A stretch of 13,470 nt of DNA. Origin: Lachnospiraceae bacterium UBA7160. Its GTDB lineage: Bacteria > Bacillota > Clostridia > Lachnospirales > Lachnospiraceae. The DNA lies in assembly GCA_002491565.1 (NCBI GenBank), contig DKWE01000081.1, forward strand, positions 6,580-20,049, written 5' to 3'. Shown here piece after piece: positions 8,562 through 13,470 of this stretch (positions are counted from its first letter, which is position 1; each line of letters starts with the position of its first letter). The notes under the pieces were generated by a model, which searched no databases, was not told the DNA's origin, and saw nothing but the letters and a program-made list of their open reading frames with translations. Made by a program: the position numbers and the translations under genes.

Positions 8562-8573
8562 GTGTATATACAC
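8562..8573. repeat. 12-base perfect palindrome after spoIVB
   Basis: GTGTATATACAC is fully self-complementary and starts four bases after the spoIVB stop. It could be a regulator site or chance in an A+T-rich region; no partner copy was noticed in the window. Confidence 0.5.
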
Positions 8574-8598
8574 GAAACGGAGTGTCTTATAACTATGA

Positions 8599-8889
8599 CA
8601 AAGAAATCTGAGGAATTCGGAATATAAAAATGGTTCTGTTGTAACGAATTACCAGTATGAACAGAATACCCATAGCGACAGCCAGTTTCTGCAGGATATA
8701 ATCCTGATAGTTCAAATGACGTTTAAGTATCTGATATTACATGCATTTGAGGGTTTTATGTATCTGATTAGTATTATGGCTCCATATTCAAGAAAGATTA
8801 TTTCCTGGGGGCTCCGTGATACACTGGAGGCTTTCATTGTATCACGGAGCCCCCAGTGTTGTAAAAGCAAAGGCAGAGAGTGGGAATAG
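8599..8889 (+). pseudogene. Possible transposase fragment
   Basis: The frame from 8599 to the TAG at 8887-8889 is open but has no good start or ribosome binding site. Its first part, including NGSVVTNYQYEQNTHSDSQF at about 8629-8688, looks like protein-coding sequence and resembles, from memory, a segment of DDE transposases common in Lachnospiraceae. A preceding short peptide from ATG 8595 (MTKKSEEFGI) ends in a stop and would join it through a frameshift. After about 8715 the frame no longer looks like protein, and it then runs through the 19-bp inverted repeat. This may be an insertion-sequence remnant; the family is not certain, and chance openness cannot be excluded. Confidence 0.35.
8805..8856. 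repeat. 19-bp perfect inverted repeat (strong stem-loop)
   Basis: Arms at 8805-8823 and 8838-8856 are exact reverse complements, with CTGGGGGCTCC starting the left arm and GGAGCCCCCAG ending the right. The loop is 14 bases. An alternative pairing exists: ACACTGG at 8821-8827 can pair with CCAGTGT at 8853-8859, which excludes the main helix. No T-run follows on either strand, so it is not a standard intrinsic terminator. It may be a mobile-element end, a bidirectional transcription barrier or a switch-like RNA element. Confidence 0.85.
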
Positions 8890-8931
8890 TGACAATTTTA
8901 GATGTTAATCTATAAGAAAATGTAAGATGTC

Positions 8932-8960
8932 TTGACAGCAGGCGACTCATTTGATACAAT
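8932..8960 (+). promoter_or_regulatory. Vegetative (sigma-A type) promoter of the TetR gene
   Basis: A perfect -35 box TTGACA at 8932-8937 is separated by exactly 17 bases from the -10 box TACAAT at 8955-8960, one base from consensus. The TetR-family gene starts 40 bases further. A loose inverted repeat, CATTT (8948-8952) and AAATG (8968-8972), overlaps the -10 region and could be an autoregulatory operator, but this is weak. Confidence 0.8.
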
Positions 8961-9000
8961 ATGACTGAAATGGAAAAACGGTCAAACGGTGGTGACAGCT

Positions 9001-9588
9001 ATGGCAAAAGCATTTTCGCAAAAGGAAACGGATTTGATTCTGAAAGATCTGAAGGCGTCTGCCCGGAAGTACGCAGTTTCCTGCGGGATGCGTAAGATTA
9101 CGGTAGAGGAGCTTGCAAAGGAAGCGGGTATATCCAAGGGTGCTTTTTACAAGTTCTATCCCACTAAGGAGATGCTGTTTTTTGAACTTCTGGAGGAGCT
9201 TCACAGTGAAATCTATGAGGCATGTGCGGATGTCTTAGTGCAAAATCAGGGGAAGCCGGCATATCAGAGAACTGCAGAGACGGTACTTGAGGCTTGCAAG
9301 CTTATGGGGAAGTCTGGAATGATGGACTTTCTGGAGCAGGATGTTCCGTTTTTACTTCGCAGGATCCCGGCGGAGGTGCTGGAGGAACATTATCATGGAG
9401 ACGAGGTTCATATCAAGGAACTTCTGGAAAATGCTGGTCTGATGCCTGAAGGCAGCATGGAACTGGCGGCCGCAACAGTGCGGGGCCTGTTCCTGACAGT
9501 TTCTCACAGGGATCACATTGGACCGCTGTATCCGCAGGTTTTAGAGGCCCTGGTATATGGAGCTTGCCAGCGATTGTTCCCGGAATAA
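9001..9588 (+). CDS. TetR/AcrR-family transcriptional regulator
   Basis: A 195-residue protein with the classic TetR N-terminal helix-turn-helix: ITVEELAKEAGISKGAFYKF at residues 33-52, followed by YPTKEMLFFELLEEL. The rest is a helical ligand-binding and dimerisation domain without a recognised subfamily. TetR proteins are usually dimeric repressors released by a small ligand, and they often control a neighbouring transporter. The ATG at 9001 has the purine-rich GGTGGTG about six bases upstream; GTG codons at 8989 and 8992 are possible but less likely. It has its own strong promoter and is followed by two hairpins, so it is probably transcribed alone. The adjacent HMA and ABC transporter genes are its most likely targets. 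The ligand is unknown. Confidence 0.93.
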   Translation: MAKAFSQKETDLILKDLKASARKYAVSCGMRKITVEELAKEAGISKGAFYKFYPTKEMLFFELLEELHSEIYEACADVLVQNQGKPAYQRTAETVLEACKLMGKSGMMDFLEQDVPFLLRRIPAEVLEEHYHGDEVHIKELLENAGLMPEGSMELAAATVRGLFLTVSHRDHIGPLYPQVLEALVYGACQRLFPE

Positions 9589-9590
9589 GT

Positions 9591-9622
9591 CAAATACCCC
9601 ACTGCAAGCAACGGGGCATTTG
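9591..9622 (+). other. Hairpin directly after the TetR gene
   Basis: CAAAT-A-CCCC (9591-9600) pairs with GGGG-C-ATTTG (9613-9622), giving nine base pairs with one A-C mismatch and a 12-base loop. It starts three bases after the stop codon. No run of T follows, so it may act together with the stronger terminator at 9659-9687 or protect the mRNA 3' end. Confidence 0.5.
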
Positions 9623-9658
9623 GTTTACGCTGCGGGAATAGAAATTGAAATTGGAAAA

Positions 9659-9687
9659 GCCGCTCACTTCTGCGGAGCGGCCTTTTT
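9659..9687 (+). terminator. Intrinsic terminator after the TetR gene
   Basis: GCCGCTC (9659-9665) and GAGCGGC (9675-9681) form a perfect 7-bp G+C-rich stem with a 9-base loop, followed by C and TTTTT (9683-9687). AAAA just before the stem would let it work to some degree in the reverse direction as well. Confidence 0.85.
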
Positions 9688-9699
9688 CAGAAATATAGG

Positions 9700-9713
9700 T
9701 TAGTAGTAACTAA
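9700..9713. promoter_or_regulatory. Operator-like palindrome upstream of the HMA gene
   Basis: TTAGT-AGTA-ACTAA is a 5-bp inverted repeat with a 4-base centre, placed just before the AGGAGG ribosome binding site (9719-9724) of the HMA gene. TTAG...CTAA palindromes are typical of DtxR/IdeR-type metal regulators, which suggests metal control. The local TetR protein is the alternative binder. No clear -35/-10 pair was found beside it. Confidence 0.45.
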
Positions 9714-9731
9714 TGAGTAGGAGGAAGAAAA

Positions 9732-9986
9732 ATGCTGAAAATTACACTGAAAATTGACGGAGTGATGTGCGGCATGTGCGAGAGCCATGTCAACGACGCG
9801 GTGCGTAAAGCCTTTCCGGTGAAAAAGGTCACATCATCCCACAGCAAAGGAGAGACTATGATCCTGGCAGAGACAGATATTTCAAAGCAGCAGCTTCGCA
9901 CAGCCATTGAGCCAACCGGATATCGTGTATTGGCAGTCAATAAAGAAAATTACAAGAAGAAAGGATTGTTCGGCTTTCGGAAATAA
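9732..9986 (+). CDS. Small heavy-metal-associated (HMA) domain protein
   Basis: An 84-residue cytosolic protein consisting of one HMA-type fold. The metal-binding motif MCGMC (Met12, Cys13, Cys16 of MxCxxC) lies after the first beta strand, as in copper chaperones and the N-terminal domains of P-type ATPases. The C-terminus is short and basic (KKKGLFGFRK). AGGAGG seven bases before the ATG is a strong ribosome binding site. The family binds soft or transition metals through the two cysteines and hands them to a partner. Here there is no P-type ATPase; the following genes are a broken ZIP transporter and two ABC half-transporters. The metal cannot be deduced from sequence, so the name copper chaperone would be premature. 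Confidence 0.88.
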   Translation: MLKITLKIDGVMCGMCESHVNDAVRKAFPVKKVTSSHSKGETMILAETDISKQQLRTAIEPTGYRVLAVNKENYKKKGLFGFRK

Positions 9987-10009
9987 CCGGCCGGACAGGT
10001 GAAAAAGCG

Positions 10010-10198
10010 ATGTCATTTGCAGTTTTGCAGGGTGTACTGCTGCCGTTTTTGGGTACGCCCCTGGGTGTGGCCTGCGCCCTGTTCATGAAAAAACCTTAAT
10101 CCCTTGGTACAGCGGGGGCTGACCAGCTTTGCCGGAGAGGAGCCGAGAGCTCCACAAAAAAGACAACGATGCTGGCGCTGGATGTAGCGCTGGGGTAA
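10010..10198 (+). pseudogene. ZIP-family metal transporter remnant
   Basis: ZIP proteins import zinc, iron or manganese across the membrane. Three pieces of one are visible. Piece one starts at ATG 10010, with AGGTGA seven bases upstream, and reads like a ZIP N-terminal helix (QGVLLPFLGTPLGVACALFM) before a TAA at 10097-10099. Piece two continues in another frame at 10095-10136 as LNPLVQRGLTSFAG, matching the family region before the second helix. Piece three, back in the original frame at about 10154-10198, reads TKKTTMLALDVALG and resembles the ZIP segment that normally precedes the HNIPEG metal-site motif, then stops. So there is a frameshift, a deletion of roughly 80-100 residues and loss of everything from the metal site onward. 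The final TAA merges with the ribosome binding site of the next gene. The family call is from memory of ZIP sequences. Confidence 0.7.
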
Positions 10199-10212
10199 AG
10201 GAGACGAATGAA

Positions 10213-11949
10213 ATGATGATCAACAAGCGGCTGATCGGTACGGTCAGCGAGAGTAAAAAATATATTGCCGGGAATGTGGCGCTGCAATGGTGCTCCCTGG
10301 CGGCTAATATGGTGCTGATGACAGGCATTGCCTCCCTGCTGGCGGCTTTGTTTTCCGGAAAGGTCGATTCCAGACAGTTGGCAATGACGGGAGCCGTGGC
10401 GGCGCTTTGTCTCGGGGTGCGCTTTGCCTGTACGCTGGGGGCGTCCCGAATGGGGTATCTTTCCTCCAAGGCGGTGAAAAAAACGCTGCGGGAAAAGATC
10501 TTTTTTAAACTCCTGGAGTTAGGCAATGCTTACCAGGAAAATGTGAAAACCTCGGAGGTGATCCAGGTAGCTGTGGAAGGGGTGGATCAGCTGGAAACCT
10601 ACTTCGGGGCCTACCTTCCCCAGTTCTTCTATGCCATGCTGGCGCCGCTGACACTGTTTGCCTATCTGAGCTTTGTGAATCTGCCCTCTGCCATCGTACT
10701 TCTTATCTGCGTGCCGCTGATTCCGATTGCCATCGCGGCGGTGCAGACCTGGGCGAAAAAGCTGCTGGGCAAATATTGGGGGCAGTACACCGCTTTGGGA
10801 GATACCTTCCTGGAAAACTTGCAGGGTCTCACCACCTTGAAAATCTATCAGGCGGACGCATTCAAGCACAAGGAGATGAACGCCGAAGCGGAGAAGTTCC
10901 GGAAGATCACCATGAAGGTGCTGACCATGCAGCTCAATTCCATCACCATTATGGATTTCATCGCCTACGGCGGCGCGGCCCTGGGAATCATTCTGGCGGC
11001 GACTCAATATCGGGCGGGCGGAGTGGGCCTGACGGGTTGTCTGCTGATTATTCTTCTTGCGGCGGATTTCTTCCTGCCCATGCGGCAGCTTGGCTCCTTC
11101 TTCCATATCGCTATGAACGGCATGGCGGCCAGCGATAAGATTTTCCGGCTGCTGGATCTGCCGGTGCCGGAAAAGAAAAGTCTTGCCTGTCCTCATGGGG
11201 ACATTGTGTGCGAAAACCTCTCCTATTCCTATGAGCCGGAGCGGGAGATCCTCCACGGAATCGACCTGCGCTTCCCCGTTGGAAGCTTTACCGCTATCGT
11301 GGGAGAGTCCGGTTGCGGAAAATCCACAGTAGCCTCTATCCTAATGGGGCGGAACAAGGGCTATACCGGTTCCGTGACTATCGGCGGCAGGCAGCTGCGG
11401 GAGATCGATGAAAGCAGCCTGATGCGGGAAATGACTTACATTGGTCATCAAAGCTATCTGTTCAAAGGAAGCGTGCGGGACAATCTGCAAATGGGCAAGC
11501 CGGATGCGGATGATGCAGCAATGTGGACAGCGCTGGAGCAGGTTCGTCTGGCAGACTTCCTGAGAAATGAGCAGGGACTGGATACCCGACTGACGGAAAA
11601 AGGCGGCAATCTCTCCGGCGGTCAATGCCAGCGGCTGGCGCTGGCCCGGGCGCTGCTCCATGACAGCCCGGTCTATATCTTTGATGAAGCCACCTCTAAC
11701 ATCGATGTGGAGAGTGAAAACGACATTATGGAGCGGATCCACGCTCTGGCAAAGGAGAAAACCGTGATCCTCATTTCTCACCGTCTGGCAAATGTAACAG
11801 CAGCGGACCAGATTTATGTGATGGAGCAGGGGTGTATCGCGGAAAGCGGCAGCCATGAAGTGCTGCGAAACAATCACGGCGTATATGAAAAGCTGTGGAA
11901 TGCCCAGCAGACGTTGGAAAACTTCGGAAAGGACAGTGACGTACAATGA
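10213..11949 (+). CDS. ABC exporter half-transporter (permease-ATPase), CydD-like
   Basis: A 578-residue protein with an N-terminal six-helix exporter domain (hydrophobic stretches near residues 17-47, 55-75, 133-155, 157-178, 245-265 and 272-292) fused to a C-terminal ATPase. Walker A GESGCGKST is at 364-372, the signature LSGGQ at 467-471, Walker B VYIFDEA at 487-493 and the H-loop histidine at 523. The residue after LSGGQ is Cys472 where Lys or Arg is usual. Overall it resembles CydD-type transporters, whose E. coli members export cysteine and glutathione. The start is ATG 10213 (or 10216), with AAAGGAG at 10197-10203; the frame is open back to 10129, but that part encodes ZIP remnant in the wrong frame. 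It overlaps the next ABC gene by four bases, so the two halves probably form a heterodimer. Confidence 0.88.
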   Translation: MMINKRLIGTVSESKKYIAGNVALQWCSLAANMVLMTGIASLLAALFSGKVDSRQLAMTGAVAALCLGVRFACTLGASRMGYLSSKAVKKTLREKIFFKLLELGNAYQENVKTSEVIQVAVEGVDQLETYFGAYLPQFFYAMLAPLTLFAYLSFVNLPSAIVLLICVPLIPIAIAAVQTWAKKLLGKYWGQYTALGDTFLENLQGLTTLKIYQADAFKHKEMNAEAEKFRKITMKVLTMQLNSITIMDFIAYGGAALGIILAATQYRAGGVGLTGCLLIILLAADFFLPMRQLGSFFHIAMNGMAASDKIFRLLDLPVPEKKSLACPHGDIVCENLSYSYEPEREILHGIDLRFPVGSFTAIVGESGCGKSTVASILMGRNKGYTGSVTIGGRQLREIDESSLMREMTYIGHQSYLFKGSVRDNLQMGKPDADDAAMWTALEQVRLADFLRNEQGLDTRLTEKGGNLSGGQCQRLALARALLHDSPVYIFDEATSNIDVESENDIMERIHALAKEKTVILISHRLANVTAADQIYVMEQGCIAESGSHEVLRNNHGVYEKLWNAQQTLENFGKDSDVQ

Positions 11950-13470
11950 AAAAACGGAGTGGTTTTACCGTTATGGCACGGTTGATCGGGTTAGTGTGGC
12001 CATTGGCTGGCTTCATGGTGTTGGCGATTTTGATGGGCCTGATCGGACATCTATGCGCCTCTTTCATTACAATTTTCGGCGGCTTTGCGGTTTTGAATCT
12101 TCTGGGGCTGGACGGACCCCTTTCCCTGGGGGCGGTATTCGCCTGCGTGCTGGCGTTTGCCCTGCTGCTGGCGGGACTTCGCTACGGGGAACAGGCCTGT
12201 AACCATTTCATCGCCTTCAAGCTGCTGGCGCTGATCCGGGACAAGGTGTTCCTTGCCCTGCGGCGGCTGTGCCCTGCCAAGCTGGAGGGCCGGGACAAGG
12301 GGGACTTGATCAGCGTCATTACCTCGGATATTGAACTGTTGGAGGTGTTCTATGCCCACACCATTTCCCCGGCGGTCATTGCATTTGTGTTTACGATTTT
12401 GATGTGCCTGTTTATCGGCCGCTATCATTGGTCACTGGGACTTCTGGCATTGGCGGCGTATCTCGTAGTGGGGATCGCCGTGCCACTGGTGGTTTCCAAG
12501 GCCAGCAGGGACGACGGTCTGCGGTTTCGCACTAAGTCAGGGGAACTGTCCGCCTTCCTGCTGGACTCCCTGCGAGGACTGCCGGAGCTGCTGCAATATG
12601 GGCAGGGAGAAAAGCGTCTGGCAGCTCTGAACGATCAGACCGACGCCCTTTCCGGGGATGAGGAGCGGATGAAGCGAATTTCCGGAAGGAACTCTGCTGT
12701 CACCGGCATGATTATCCTCCTGTTTGACCTTGCCATGCTGTTTACATCGGCGGGGCTGTATGGGAAGGGCGCTGTTGGCTTTGACGGCGTGCTGATTCCC
12801 ACGCTGGCGCTGTTTTCCTCCTTTGGGCCGGTTTCGGCTCTGGCGGCTTTGGGCAGCACCTTGCAAAATACTTTTGCCGCCGGGAACCGGGTGCTGGATA
12901 TTTTGGAAGAAAGCCCGGTGGTGGAGGAAGTGGCCGGGCAGGTGCCAATCACTTTCCAGGGTGCGGCGGCGGAACAGGTCACCTTCTCCTATGGAAATGA
13001 AACCATTCTGGATCACCTGTCCATTGCGGTTCCTAAGCAGAAAATCATCGGTATTGTTGGCAGGAGCGGCAGCGGAAAGTCTACCCTTCTGAAGCTATTC
13101 ATGCGGTTTTGGGAGGTGCAGAAGGGCTGTGTCAATATTTCCGGCCGGGATATCTCCTCCATTAACACGGTCAATCTGAGAAACATGGAAAGCTTTGTGA
13201 CCCAGGAAACCCACCTGTTCCATGACAGCATCCGGAACAATCTCTGCATTGCCAGGCTGGACGCCACCGACGAGGAGATCATTGCCGCCTGCAAGAAGGC
13301 ATCCATTCATGATTTTATCATGACGCTGCCCCAAGGCTATGACACGCCCGTGGGCGAGCTTGGAGATACTCTGTCCGGCGGGGAACGGCAGCGGTTGGGT
13401 CTCGCACGGGCGTTTCTCCATAATGCACCCTTCTTGCTGTTGGACGAACCCACCAGCAATCTGGATAGCC
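11946..13470 (+). CDS. ABC exporter half-transporter, CydC-like (3' end outside window)
   Basis: Starts at the ATG of an ATGA overlap with the upstream ABC gene and stays open to the window edge (508 complete codons visible). It has an N-terminal transmembrane domain (hydrophobic stretches near residues 9-35, 40-75, 135-185 and 255-300) and a C-terminal ATPase. Walker A GRSGSGKST is at 372-380, the signature LSGGE at 476-480 and Walker B FLLLDEP with Asp500-Glu501. The H-loop and stop lie beyond the edge; exporters of this type are usually 550-590 residues, so perhaps 50-80 are missing. Both partners keep an intact Walker A, signature and catalytic glutamate, so both ATP sites may be active. 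Tight coupling implies one heterodimeric transporter. Substrate candidates, from the CydDC resemblance only, are thiols or haem-related compounds. Confidence 0.88.
   Translation, partial: MKKRSGFTVMARLIGLVWPLAGFMVLAILMGLIGHLCASFITIFGGFAVLNLLGLDGPLSLGAVFACVLAFALLLAGLRYGEQACNHFIAFKLLALIRDKVFLALRRLCPAKLEGRDKGDLISVITSDIELLEVFYAHTISPAVIAFVFTILMCLFIGRYHWSLGLLALAAYLVVGIAVPLVVSKASRDDGLRFRTKSGELSAFLLDSLRGLPELLQYGQGEKRLAALNDQTDALSGDEERMKRISGRNSAVTGMIILLFDLAMLFTSAGLYGKGAVGFDGVLIPTLALFSSFGPVSALAALGSTLQNTFAAGNRVLDILEESPVVEEVAGQVPITFQGAAAEQVTFSYGNETILDHLSIAVPKQKIIGIVGRSGSGKSTLLKLFMRFWEVQKGCVNISGRDISSINTVNLRNMESFVTQETHLFHDSIRNNLCIARLDATDEEIIAACKKASIHDFIMTLPQGYDTPVGELGDTLSGGERQRLGLARAFLHNAPFLLLDEPTSNLDS

Larger units (their letters stand above)
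8559..9000 (+). other. Gene-poor A+T-rich junction between spoIVB and the accessory cassette
   Basis: This 442-base stretch holds no intact gene. From left to right it contains a 12-base palindrome (8562-8573), a possible transposase fragment (about 8599-8715), a direct repeat GTATCTGAT at 8727-8735 and 8760-8768 spaced 33 bases apart, a 19-bp perfect inverted repeat (8805-8856), and the promoter of the TetR gene (8932-8960). In related genomes spo0A would be expected here. The content suggests a recombination or insertion scar. Confidence 0.6.

Noticed and set aside
8805..8856. The 19-bp inverted repeat as a simple intrinsic terminator
   Set aside because: No T-run follows the stem on either strand, and the nearest upstream intact gene ends about 250 bases earlier.
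10129..10212. A 28-residue N-terminal extension of the CydD-like protein
   Set aside because: These bases are better explained as ZIP transporter remnant in other frames. The ATG at 10213 has a good ribosome binding site and gives the normal N-terminus.
1..13470. CRISPR array, tRNA or rRNA genes, riboswitches of known class, phage genes
   Set aside because: No regularly spaced repeats, cloverleaf sequences, rRNA segments, recognisable aptamer cores or phage structural genes were seen on either strand.

Overview
The window looks like a chromosomal segment of a spore-forming member of the Clostridia, probably Lachnospiraceae. This is an inference from the gene order xseB-ispA-dxs-tlyA-nadK-argR-recN-spoIVB, which is a well-known conserved block in that group, from the strong purine-rich ribosome binding sites, and from the sporulation protease SpoIVB. 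All recognised genes lie on the + strand.

Bases 1-6917 are a tightly packed housekeeping block: the tail of xseB, ispA (farnesyl diphosphate synthase), dxs (DXP synthase), tlyA (S4-domain rRNA methyltransferase), nadK (NAD kinase), argR (arginine repressor) and recN (DNA repair ATPase). IspA and Dxs belong to isoprenoid supply, and the others are joined by conserved synteny more than by one pathway. Gaps are short, so one or two operons are likely. A clear hairpin at 7091-7117 lies between recN and spoIVB and probably ends or attenuates the upstream transcript.

Bases 7230-8558 encode an intact-looking SpoIVB, the forespore signalling serine protease, with His264, Asp391 and Ser406 spaced as in the Bacillus subtilis enzyme. 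In most Clostridia spo0A follows directly. Here it does not. Instead comes an A+T-rich 440-base stretch without an intact gene. It holds a 12-base perfect palindrome, a possible fragment of a transposase, a 19-bp perfect inverted repeat, and then a textbook vegetative promoter.

Bases 9001-13470 read as an accessory cassette placed into the conserved order: a TetR-type regulator, a double hairpin, a small heavy-metal-associated (HMA) protein with an MxCxxC motif behind a palindromic operator-like site, the decayed remains of a ZIP-family metal transporter, and two overlapping half-transporter ABC exporter genes of the CydD/CydC type. The second ABC gene runs off the right edge just after its Walker B motif. 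Together these suggest a regulated metal or metal-thiol handling operon that has lost its ZIP importer. The substrate is not known from sequence.
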